DNA from: Euryarchaeota archaeon UBA463
GTDB taxonomy: Archaea > Thermoplasmatota > Poseidoniia > Poseidoniales > Thalassarchaeaceae
Assembly: GCA_002501805.1 (NCBI GenBank)
Contig: DAOI01000011.1
Location: 1 to 64,000 of the forward strand
Direction: 5' to 3'
Length of the DNA: 64,000 nucleotides
In this document: positions 1 to 6,400 of the stretch, piece after piece
How the letters are laid out: each line of letters starts with the position of its first letter
Numbering within the stretch: the stretch's first letter is position 1
Notes under the pieces: model-generated
What the model saw: the letters and a program-made list of their open reading frames with translations, nothing else
What the model was told of the DNA's origin: nothing
The model's database searches: none
Position numbers and translations under genes: made by a program

Positions 1-1
1 G

Positions 2-91
2 AACGCCTCTATGACCACCAGTTCGATGAAAGGGGCATTCTTTGACAATGCAGATGCCAGAAATGAGCTGTTTCAATTAATCAATAACTAG
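2..91 (+). CDS. folE: GTP cyclohydrolase I (FolE), C-terminal end only
   Basis: The window opens inside a gene; the last 29 codons are read in frame 2 up to TAG at 89-91. The tail (MTTSSMKGAFF, then a stretch ending in FQLI) matches the usual FolE C-terminus, in which a T-S-x-x-x-G-x-F motif is followed by a short acidic helix. FolE converts GTP to dihydroneopterin triphosphate, the first step towards both folate and preQ0. The next genes are queE, queC and queD, the remaining preQ0 steps, which strongly supports the call despite the short fragment. Most euryarchaea use MptA for this step, so a FolE-type enzyme would suggest a bacterial-type pathway. QueE follows at once. Confidence 0.6.
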   Translation, partial: NASMTTSSMKGAFFDNADARNELFQLINN

Positions 92-103
92 TTGGATGAT
101 ATT

Positions 104-700
104 ATGATAAAATATCCAATAGTAGAAATCTTTCATTCTGTACAAGGTGAGGGATTCCATGCCGGTATACCACATGTATTCATCAGATTTGGAAACTGCA
201 ATTTAAGATGCGAGTGGTGTGATACTGATTTCCTCAAATATGAGGAATTATCGTTAGATGAAATTACAGAAAGGGTACTATCATTTGGCTGTAAGAAGGT
301 AATATTCACCGGTGGAGAGCCAGCATTACAAGATCTACAGACTATAGGTAGCAGACTCAAAGAATTCGGAATTTCACTTTCAATAGAGACAAATGGGACA
401 GTAGAAATAGATCCCATTATAGACTGGATTTGTGTTAGTCCTAAAGATCAGATATACCCCAATGTAAAAATAAAGCAAGTAAGAGGTGATGAATTAAAGA
501 TAGTATATTGTGGACAGGATCTATCGATGTATGATGAACTAAAATCTGGCTTTGCTCATCATTATATTCAACCCCTATATTTGGAAAATGAAAGTATAGA
601 ATCTAATGGCGTTAGCTTCCAAATTGTAGAAGAACTAGTCAAGAATTCCCCTGGTTGGAGACTATCGTTACAAACTCACAAATGGATGGGTGTACTGTAA
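104..700 (+). CDS. queE: 7-carboxy-7-deazaguanine synthase QueE (radical SAM)
   Basis: This radical SAM enzyme converts 6-carboxy-tetrahydropterin to 7-carboxy-7-deazaguanine in preQ0 synthesis. Near residue 32 the motif GNCNLRCEWCDTDF gives the QueE-type CxxxCxxC cluster site, followed by GGEPALQ near residue 70, the SAM-binding GGEP motif. The N-terminus HSVQGEGFHAG is also typical of QueE. The length, 198 aa, is normal for the family. I chose ATG at 104 because GGATGA lies just upstream; TTG at 92, directly after the folE stop, would add four residues. The stop TAA shares one base with the queC ATG, so translation is probably coupled. Confidence 0.93.
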   Translation: MIKYPIVEIFHSVQGEGFHAGIPHVFIRFGNCNLRCEWCDTDFLKYEELSLDEITERVLSFGCKKVIFTGGEPALQDLQTIGSRLKEFGISLSIETNGTVEIDPIIDWICVSPKDQIYPNVKIKQVRGDELKIVYCGQDLSMYDELKSGFAHHYIQPLYLENESIESNGVSFQIVEELVKNSPGWRLSLQTHKWMGVL

Positions 701-1479
701 TGACTTCAAGAGCGATAATGGCTCTATCTGGAGGCATGGATTCGACATCATTACTTCTCCGGCTACTAAGAGAGGGTCACTCCGTAACTTGTGTTAGTTA
801 TTTATACGGTCAAAAACACTCTATTGAAATAGAAAAAGCGAAGGAAAATATCAAAAGATTACAATCTAAAGAATTTAGTGTAGTTCACAAAATAATCGAC
901 TTGAGTTCTGCTATGAGTTCGTTTCACTCTGCCTTAACAGACGATAACTTCGATGTTCCTGAAGGGCATTATGAAGAGGTACAGATGAAACAGACTGTAG
1001 TGCCCAATAGGAATGCCATATTCTCATCAATTTTGTATGGTATGGGCTTAAGCATATCTCAAATAGAGGATTGTGATGTAATTGTTGCATTGGGCGTCCA
1101 TAGTGGGGATCATGCTATTTATCCAGATTGCAGGCCTGAATTTTACAATGCTCTCTCTTCCGCATTCTCAATAGGTAATTGGGACTCAGAAAGAATTAGC
1201 TTTGAGTTACCGTACATTAAAGGAGATAAGACAACTATTCTGAAAGATGCTCTGTATTCCTGCGAAATCCTAAATCTAAATTTCAATGAGATAATGAGCA
1301 GTACAATAACTTCATACAACCCAGATAAATTAGGACGATCTAGTGGAAAGTCAGGATCTGACGTTGAACGGATATTGGCATTCCACGAAATAGGTCATGT
1401 GGATCCAATCGAATACAGCTCTTCCTGGGAATCTGTATTAGAGAACGCATTAAAATTAAAGCATAAAGTTGGTGAATAA
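700..1479 (+). CDS. queC: 7-cyano-7-deazaguanine synthase QueC, zinc cysteines replaced
   Basis: QueC uses ATP and ammonia to turn 7-carboxy-7-deazaguanine into preQ0. The PP-loop SGGMDS (residues 10-15), the YGQKH segment, VPNRN, and the H-S-G-D...YPDCRPEF block all match QueC. The usual C-terminal zinc site (one Cys before YN, then CxxCxxC) is absent. Here the equivalent positions read T-S-Y-N-P and S-S-G-K-S-G-S-D, so residues 205, 215, 218 and 221 are Ser, Ser, Ser and Asp. The fold and flanks (DVERILAF) are intact, so this is substitution and not truncation. It starts at ATG 700, overlapping the queE stop by one base (TAATG). Confidence 0.9.
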   Translation: MTSRAIMALSGGMDSTSLLLRLLREGHSVTCVSYLYGQKHSIEIEKAKENIKRLQSKEFSVVHKIIDLSSAMSSFHSALTDDNFDVPEGHYEEVQMKQTVVPNRNAIFSSILYGMGLSISQIEDCDVIVALGVHSGDHAIYPDCRPEFYNALSSAFSIGNWDSERISFELPYIKGDKTTILKDALYSCEILNLNFNEIMSSTITSYNPDKLGRSSGKSGSDVERILAFHEIGHVDPIEYSSSWESVLENALKLKHKVGE

Positions 1480-1480
1480 C

Positions 1481-1876
1481 ATGGGAGATCAAGATACTGA
1501 GTGGAGAGATAAATTAAGCGATCTTGCTTACAGGGTTACGAGAAAAGGCGATACTGAAAGGCCATATACAGGTAAATATTACCTTGAAGAAAGAAATGGC
1601 AAATACTTCTGTATTTGTTGTAACCACCTCTTATTCACTTCTGAAATGAAGTATCATTCGGGTTGTGGTTGGCCAGCTTTTCATTCAGAGCACGATGATG
1701 CACAAATCAAAAGAATTGTAGATCTGAGTTATGGGATGCGCAGAGTAGAAGTCAAATGTGGCAAATGTGATGCCCATTTGGGTCATGTATTCGAGGACGG
1801 ACCGAAGGAATTTGGTGGTGAAAGATATTGCATTAATTCTGTCTGCCTAGATTTTGTCACGGGGGGAGATAAATGA
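1481..1876 (+). CDS. msrB: Peptide-methionine (R)-S-oxide reductase MsrB
   Basis: MsrB reduces methionine-R-sulfoxide in oxidised proteins. Two CxxC pairs (Cys44/47 in CICC and Cys93/96 in CGKCD) form the structural zinc site. The block HSGCGWPAF and the motif GERYCINS with catalytic Cys117 are diagnostic. The protein has 131 aa, the usual size for a single-domain MsrB. ATG at 1481 lies one base after the queC stop; an upstream TTG at 1469 would overlap queC. The stop overlaps the queD start (ATGA). It sits inside the preQ0 operon, although no role in that pathway is known, so co-expression is the only visible link. Confidence 0.93.
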   Translation: MGDQDTEWRDKLSDLAYRVTRKGDTERPYTGKYYLEERNGKYFCICCNHLLFTSEMKYHSGCGWPAFHSEHDDAQIKRIVDLSYGMRRVEVKCGKCDAHLGHVFEDGPKEFGGERYCINSVCLDFVTGGDK

Positions 1877-2328
1877 CCCGATTCTTATCTTCAAAGAAAT
1901 ACGGTCATGAAAGGGGCCTATCGGCAGCATTTAGACAATGGAGAGCGGTGAGCCACTGTAGATTCATGCATGGATATTCTTTAGAGTTTGAGTTTGTTTT
2001 TGGTACAGATGCATTAGATGAAAATAATTGGGTCGTTGATTTTGGTAGCTTGAAAAATCTAGAGGCATGGCTAAGACTAAATTTCGATCATAAGACATTG
2101 GTTGCCTCTGATGATCCCATGTATTCATATTTTGAAGGGATGCATGAGAATGGTATCATTGATATGGTAACTGTCGAGGGTACGGGTTGTGAAATGTTTG
2201 CTAAAATAGCTATGGATTATGCCAATGAATTTATTCAGAAAATTACTGAAGACAGATGCTGGGTTGAAAGCGTCACCGTACGAGAACATGGTGCAAACAG
2301 TGCCACATGCATGAAAATAACTGAATAG
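1873..2328 (+). CDS. queD: 6-carboxy-5,6,7,8-tetrahydropterin synthase family protein (QueD-like)
   Basis: QueD makes 6-carboxy-tetrahydropterin from dihydroneopterin triphosphate. The segment CRFMHGY (residues 29-35) corresponds to the CxxxHGH motif, keeping the catalytic Cys29 and His33. VVDFGSLK, the NFDHKTL catalytic Asp-His and VREH near the C-terminus also fit. Two of the three canonical zinc histidines are changed: the AAH motif reads AAF (Phe20) and HGH reads HGY (Tyr35). It may bind metal through other residues such as His28, or belong to a divergent subfamily. The location in a queE-queC operon makes the preQ0 role likely. It is the last gene of the operon. Confidence 0.82.
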   Translation: MTRFLSSKKYGHERGLSAAFRQWRAVSHCRFMHGYSLEFEFVFGTDALDENNWVVDFGSLKNLEAWLRLNFDHKTLVASDDPMYSYFEGMHENGIIDMVTVEGTGCEMFAKIAMDYANEFIQKITEDRCWVESVTVREHGANSATCMKITE

Positions 2329-2359
2329 ATTCAGAAATCAATTTGTAGTATTCGGATTC

Positions 2360-3130
2360 TTAGTCCGAAGAAGCGCTATCTCTCTCGAACGAGTCTGCAG
2401 CTTCTTTAATTACGGAAATAATCCTATGAATCTCATCATCCTTAGGCAAACCCCTCATGATGACCCTATTCAATGTCTCTTCAATTCCCGCTCTCTTATG
2501 TTCCTTAGTAGGCATGGAATTCGATAGTCTTGTTATTTCAGATCTAAGCCTGTCTCTGAGAAGAGGATTGAGCAATCTTTGTTGTTCGGACTCCCTTGAT
2601 TCAGAGTTAGGAATATTTGCATACCAAGTGTAACAGATGATTGATACAGCATGACTAAGGTTCAGTATTGGATAACCCTCCCAAGATGGTATTGTTACTA
2701 GTAAATCGCACTCATGTAGCTCTTGGTTTGTTAGCCCGATATCCTCGGGCCCGAATACATAGGCAGTCCTGCCTTTTACTGAAATCAATCTCTGGGGCAA
2801 TTCCTCGGGCAAAATGAAATGCCTGAATGCTATTTTATCTCCAACCTCTCTCTTGCCTGATGTCCCTACGACGATTGAACAGTCTCGTGTTGCTTCCCCC
2901 AAATTTTCAAATGTCTTGCAGGAGTCTAGTACATCCTGGGCGTGTTTTGCCCTATTCCTAGTATCCTCGCTCCAATCATTATCTCTTCCAACAATTCTCA
3001 AATCTGTAATTCCAAAATTGAGAACAGTCCTAGCAACCGCACCAATATTACCATCATATTTGGGCCTAACTAGGATGATTGTAACATCGTCACTCTCAGT
3101 TGGAAGATCAATCGGCAATCTTCCGCCCAT
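2360..3130 (-). CDS. trmJ: tRNA (cytidine/uridine-2'-O-)-methyltransferase TrmJ
   Basis: This SPOUT-class 2'-O-methyltransferase probably modifies position 32 of tRNA. The N-terminal segment ILVRPKYDGNIGAVARTV carries the conserved N-I-G-x-x-A-R motif. The later blocks FGPEDIGLTNQEL and PILNLSHAVSI are the SpoU motifs 2 and 3 that form the SAM-binding knot. The length of 256 aa agrees with archaeal TrmJ. It lies at the end of a minus-strand ribosomal protein run and begins 35 bp beyond the rps17e stop, so co-transcription is likely. Confidence 0.9.
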   Translation of the reverse strand: MGGRLPIDLPTESDDVTIILVRPKYDGNIGAVARTVLNFGITDLRIVGRDNDWSEDTRNRAKHAQDVLDSCKTFENLGEATRDCSIVVGTSGKREVGDKIAFRHFILPEELPQRLISVKGRTAYVFGPEDIGLTNQELHECDLLVTIPSWEGYPILNLSHAVSIICYTWYANIPNSESRESEQQRLLNPLLRDRLRSEITRLSNSMPTKEHKRAGIEETLNRVIMRGLPKDDEIHRIISVIKEAADSFERDSASSD

Positions 3131-3165
3131 AGTATCCCGAACAGTATCGCATTGATAGTAATACG

Positions 3166-3357
3166 CTAATCTACTCGTCTCTGACGGTACCTGGTGATGT
3201 ACCCAGCGATCCAGTTTCTCATTCTTTTATTTCCCACGTCTGAATATTCACTAACAAGCTTCTTGTTATCATCAAAGCTATCCGTAAACTGATCAGGATA
3301 AAGCTCCAGAAGCCTGATTGCCCTGATTTTAATAAACGATGGTCTGATATTACCCAT
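3166..3357 (-). CDS. rps17e: 30S ribosomal protein S17e
   Basis: The 63-aa product starts MGNIRPSFIKIRAIRLLELYP, the family signature of archaeal S17e (normally MGNIR followed by FIK and a helix ending in YP). The FTDSFDDNKKLV segment and the basic tail IAGYITRYRQRR also match. It is a structural component of the small ribosomal subunit. The gene starts one base after the rpl31e stop, so it is translated as part of the same mRNA. Confidence 0.93.
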   Translation of the reverse strand: MGNIRPSFIKIRAIRLLELYPDQFTDSFDDNKKLVSEYSDVGNKRMRNWIAGYITRYRQRRVD

Positions 3358-3358
3358 A

Positions 3359-3622
3359 TTACTCCTCCAATAACTTAACTTCTAGCGGAAAACCCTCTTC
3401 TCTAGTACAAACAACTGTAATCTTTCTCGGGGGCTTCTGCATACCTCTGGACCAGATATAGTGGTTCACAGCCTCGTCGATCCATATGTCCTCATCTTCC
3501 CTTATCTTCATATGTCTAGCAACGTGAATTTTTATTTCTGCCATGGCCCTGTTGGCCCTTCTAGTCCTAGGAACACTCCAGGCCGCTCTTAGTGGAATAG
3601 TCATCTCCTTGATTTCAGCCAT
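3359..3622 (-). CDS. rpl31e: 50S ribosomal protein L31e
   Basis: The 87-aa protein has the L31e pattern: a short N-terminus leading to TIPLRAAWSVPRTRRANRA, then an A-x-x-x-I-R motif and the W-I-D-E-A-V-N segment, where eukaryotic and archaeal L31e carry the conserved IWxxG region. It sits near the peptide exit tunnel. It is flanked by L39e upstream, with a four-base gap, and S17e downstream. The rpl39e-rpl31e pairing is a well-known archaeal gene order. Confidence 0.93.
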   Translation of the reverse strand: MAEIKEMTIPLRAAWSVPRTRRANRAMAEIKIHVARHMKIREDEDIWIDEAVNHYIWSRGMQKPPRKITVVCTREEGFPLEVKLLEE

Positions 3623-3626
3623 TTAA

Positions 3627-3782
3627 TCACCTTTGTAGCTTACTTCTTCGCCACATGTGGCGCTTAGGATGTGTAGTAGTATTCCTGTTTGTCCTCAACA
3701 TTACCCACACAGGGACTCTCCTGTTTTGTTTGGTGACCTTCATCAAGCGCCTCTTCTTTGCATTGGGCTTGTTTCTTGCCAT
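3627..3782 (-). CDS. rpl39e: 50S ribosomal protein L39e
   Basis: This very short, highly basic protein (51 aa) was found by direct translation of the minus strand. It begins MARNKPNAKKRRLMKVTKQN and continues RRVPVWVMLRTNR, THPKRHMWRRSKL, the standard L39e pattern (K-Q-N-R-R-V-P-x-W-V, H-P-K-R-x-x-W-R). L39e lines the nascent peptide exit tunnel. It is located between rps19e and rpl31e with gaps of a few bases on both sides, so it is internal to the ribosomal operon. Confidence 0.95.
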   Translation of the reverse strand: MARNKPNAKKRRLMKVTKQNRRVPVWVMLRTNRNTTTHPKRHMWRRSKLQR

Positions 3783-3790
3783 AATATCAC

Positions 3791-4261
3791 CTAATAATTT
3801 GATAGTCCTGGATGCCTTTCAATTGCATCATCTCTCACAGCATGAGCTACGGAATCTAACATTGCCTGTCCATCGGGAGTCAATACCTTTCCATGATTGA
3901 CATTTCCAGCAGGATTCATCTTACTCTCGATCAGTCCGGCCTCGGTCAACTGTTGCATAATAGTTCTAGAAATATTCCTCGATCCCGCAACTGCCCTGTT
4001 AGGCTTCACTCCTCGATCCTTAGGGCCACCGAAGTGCTGAGCCATATGATTAGCACCAATCGGTCCCAGCTTGCCAACTTTCCTCAATACAGCGGCAGAT
4101 CTGATATGCCACCAGTTATCTTGCGAGGGGGGCCTCTCTCTGTGTGTACCTGTTTTGACTATTTTAGACCATTCTGGCGGGTTTATTGAGGCTACATCAG
4201 CTAAACGAGCTGAAAGCTCGTTAATCAGAAGGTCCGCTGGAACATCGTGATACGTAGTCAT
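3791..4261 (-). CDS. rps19e: 30S ribosomal protein S19e
   Basis: The product carries the S19e features: MTTYHDVPADLLI at the start, PEWSKIVKTGTHRERPP, the NWWHIRSAAVLRKV motif, GPIGANHMAQHFGG and LTPDGQAMLD. I start it at ATG 4261 (156 aa) since homologues begin with M-T-T-x-x-D-V-P. The in-frame ATG at 4306 would put a TATA-like element (minus-strand TTAAATAT at 4295-4302) inside the coding sequence. It is the first gene of the S19e-L39e-L31e-S17e-TrmJ run. Confidence 0.93.
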   Translation of the reverse strand: MTTYHDVPADLLINELSARLADVASINPPEWSKIVKTGTHRERPPSQDNWWHIRSAAVLRKVGKLGPIGANHMAQHFGGPKDRGVKPNRAVAGSRNISRTIMQQLTEAGLIESKMNPAGNVNHGKVLTPDGQAMLDSVAHAVRDDAIERHPGLSNY

Positions 4262-4294
4262 AGGCCCACCAAGCAGCCGCCCGTCTGACAGTTC

Positions 4295-4302
4295 ATATTT
4301 AA
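4295..4302 (-). promoter_or_regulatory. TATA-box candidate for the rps19e ribosomal operon
   Basis: Minus-strand TTAAATAT fits an archaeal TATA element. Transcription would start about 25 bases downstream, near 4272, leaving a leader of about 10 bases before ATG 4261. This spacing supports the shorter S19e start. No mapping data are available; the call is by sequence resemblance and spacing only. Confidence 0.45.
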
Positions 4303-4393
4303 CCATGATGACACGTTACTCCAAAACAAGTGTTACCAAAATGAGTTACATCGCCCTACAAGGATTGAAATTACCTTGTCGTCACGGACATGC

Positions 4394-5203
4394 ATGAGGA
4401 AGACAATGTCACAGAATCCTAACATGCTTAGGACTATGATAGGCATAGGTCTAACCTTGATTTTTGTATTAGGATATGCAGTCTACTCAAATACAATTGA
4501 GTCAGAATATTATGGTTATGAAACTACTAATATCTCAGAGACTCTAGAGCCTGATCAAGACGATGATGGCATAGCAGAGTGGTTTCTATCTACTAACATG
4601 CCCATTACGTGGGTGAACGTTACAGTGATTGGCGCCCCCCAGGATTCAACTCTCAGGGTTCAAGCTGATGGGACTTCATGGTACCACTCACCATTCCTAG
4701 GCAATAATCAAGATTATCCTTTCAATTGCGAGGGTGACGGAGACTATTCGGATTTAGTCGAGACCTGTGAATATTCTACTAATCATGAAATTATCATCAC
4801 TCAGGAAGAGAGTACCCTGAGAGGAATCGTCTCTTCCGTATTACCTATAGAGGGATTGGGCTACCTTCAGGCCGATGATCTGGAAGAGGCTTATGATGAG
4901 GCCAATGAATTAATTTCAGAAGAGGCTACAATAATTACTTGGAGAATTGGCCTATATGATGATGAAGGAAATGCTCTTGAATCCACTGGAATAGAAATTC
5001 TCGTTTCGATGGTTAATCACGAGTTAACTGATGTCAATGAGTTTAAGATTGACCCTATCGAAGAGTCTGTTTACAGTCTAGCAACACTGATTGGATGCTT
5101 CAGTCTAATGTTGGTGCTTCCATTGATAATATATTTCTCTGCAGTATACAAAGCAAGGAAGGATGAGTCAACAAGGTTAGAAGCTCCTCCATTAGATAAT
5201 TAG
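4394..5203 (+). CDS. Hypothetical membrane-anchored protein with extracytoplasmic domain
   Basis: I do not recognise this protein. It has a hydrophobic segment near the N-terminus (MIGIGLTLIFVLGYAVYS), a polar Asp/Glu-rich middle of about 190 residues, and a second membrane segment close to the C-terminus (IGCFSLMLVLPLIIYFSAVY), followed by a short charged tail. The middle part contains DQDDDGIAEWF and CEGDGDYSDLVETC, resembling Ca-binding or Ig-like surface domains, with two Cys that could pair. ATG 4394 is preferred over the upstream TTG at 4376; ATG 4406 is also possible. It stands alone, convergent with the PqqD-like gene. Confidence 0.7.
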   Translation: MRKTMSQNPNMLRTMIGIGLTLIFVLGYAVYSNTIESEYYGYETTNISETLEPDQDDDGIAEWFLSTNMPITWVNVTVIGAPQDSTLRVQADGTSWYHSPFLGNNQDYPFNCEGDGDYSDLVETCEYSTNHEIIITQEESTLRGIVSSVLPIEGLGYLQADDLEEAYDEANELISEEATIITWRIGLYDDEGNALESTGIEILVSMVNHELTDVNEFKIDPIEESVYSLATLIGCFSLMLVLPLIIYFSAVYKARKDESTRLEAPPLDN

Positions 5204-5205
5204 TG

Positions 5206-5598
5206 CTACTTCAATTGCACAAGATTCAATTCTATCAGTTTAGAAATTGACGCTGAGCAACGTTGTCTAGCAGGGATTATTTCTTCTTCATAACAATCCT
5301 CCATAATGTGTATAATTTGTGACAATGTCCTATTTCCATCGATAAGATCCCATAAGGCCGAATTCAATCTGTCTAATGGCCTTCTAAGTATACTGGGTGC
5401 CCTTGTTAATCTAGCAAGTAACCGTTCTAATCGATTAAAATCCTTCTCAATAACAATAACAACCTGCTTATCCGAAATTCCGTAATCTTCCAATGCACTA
5501 TTTGTCGTGCCATAGGAAATTCCATGTTCCCAATGACATGGGAGTCGAATAGGGACACTGTCTGATCTAATTTGTAAACTCATTAGATTATCACCCAT
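5206..5598 (-). CDS. PqqD-like (RiPP recognition element-type) small protein
   Basis: The C-terminal half (LNSALWDLIDGNRTLSQII, then an acidic helix, then a helix ending LIELNLVQLK) matches the PqqD winged-helix pattern, in which W-x-L-I/L-D-G is followed by T-x-x-x-I and a final G/N-L-V. PqqD-like domains bind leader peptides for radical SAM enzymes or act as small adaptor domains. The first about 60 residues are not recognised. No radical SAM peptide-modifying enzyme is adjacent, so the partner is unknown. The start could be ATG 5598 or the in-frame ATG 5583. Confidence 0.6.
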   Translation of the reverse strand: MGDNLMSLQIRSDSVPIRLPCHWEHGISYGTTNSALEDYGISDKQVVIVIEKDFNRLERLLARLTRAPSILRRPLDRLNSALWDLIDGNRTLSQIIHIMEDCYEEEIIPARQRCSASISKLIELNLVQLK

Positions 5599-5751
5599 GT
5601 AAATAAGCTAATCATGCAACAAATACCGGTAATTGCCGATGCCCTAGTAAGCCTCATCGATTTTATTACATTTTTAGAGTACCAAGTAAGAATTCCAAAA
5701 AATGACGTCAAGAAAAGTAAGATCTCGCTACCTTGTGGAAGTAATTCCAAT

Positions 5752-6297
5752 TTATCTCCTCAACTTTACAGAATTCCCTACAATCGATTTTGACAGTGCA
5801 GAAATCCTATTTCTAATCGCCTCATCATTAATTTCTCCATTCTCATCAAATGCTTGCTTGATGTGTGGCACAGCAACTTGCTCAGGAACCACCCATCCAT
5901 GAATCCACCTAGCTGCAATCCTCATGTGATTAAGTGTGTTATTGCTAGATTGTCCCCCTAGTGTAGAAATCAATCCGAATACTTTTCCAGATGTGTGTTT
6001 AGAGTAAAGCCAATCAAGACTATTCTTCATTACGCCACTCATCGTCCCATGGTATTCAGGACTGGAAAGGATATAGGCGTCAGAGTCAGTAGCCATAGCC
6101 TGAAACTGCTTCACATTTTCATCGTCCCAAGAGCCTTCGGCACCTACTAGGGGCAATGGATTAGCTCCGTGATCCCATACAGTTACTTCAGCCCCTAGCT
6201 CTTTACACTGATCTAGTAGTATTTCCAACATCCTACCGTTTGCAGATTGTAAATCATATGTCCCACAAATTCCCATGACGCGTATAGGCTGACCCAT
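5752..6297 (-). CDS. NADPH-dependent FMN reductase family flavoprotein
   Basis: The 181-aa protein has the flavodoxin-like fold of NAD(P)H:FMN/quinone reductases. Evidence is the N-terminal strand and phosphate-binding loop (VMGICGTYDLQSANGRM), a central strand DAYILSSPEYHGTMSG whose S-P-E-Y motif binds FMN, and KNSLDWL, with a later GGQSSNNT loop. It probably reduces quinones, chromate-like electrophiles or flavin. It stands alone and is divergent from the TPR gene. Confidence 0.87.
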   Translation of the reverse strand: MGQPIRVMGICGTYDLQSANGRMLEILLDQCKELGAEVTVWDHGANPLPLVGAEGSWDDENVKQFQAMATDSDAYILSSPEYHGTMSGVMKNSLDWLYSKHTSGKVFGLISTLGGQSSNNTLNHMRIAARWIHGWVVPEQVAVPHIKQAFDENGEINDEAIRNRISALSKSIVGNSVKLRR

Positions 6298-6377
6298 GTC
6301 TCTGGAAGAAGGTACCCGTCTTCAAGGTGTAGGTATGGACATGACTCAATAGAGTACGTAACTAGAGAATGCTTATC

Positions 6378-6383
6378 TTAAAT
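6378..6383 (+). promoter_or_regulatory. TATA-like element upstream of the TPR gene
   Basis: TTAAAT lies about 20 bases ahead of ATG 6401, so the predicted transcription start falls at or near the start codon, compatible with a leaderless message. This is a sequence resemblance only. Confidence 0.3.
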
Positions 6384-6400
6384 TCGCGTAGCGGTAGGTT

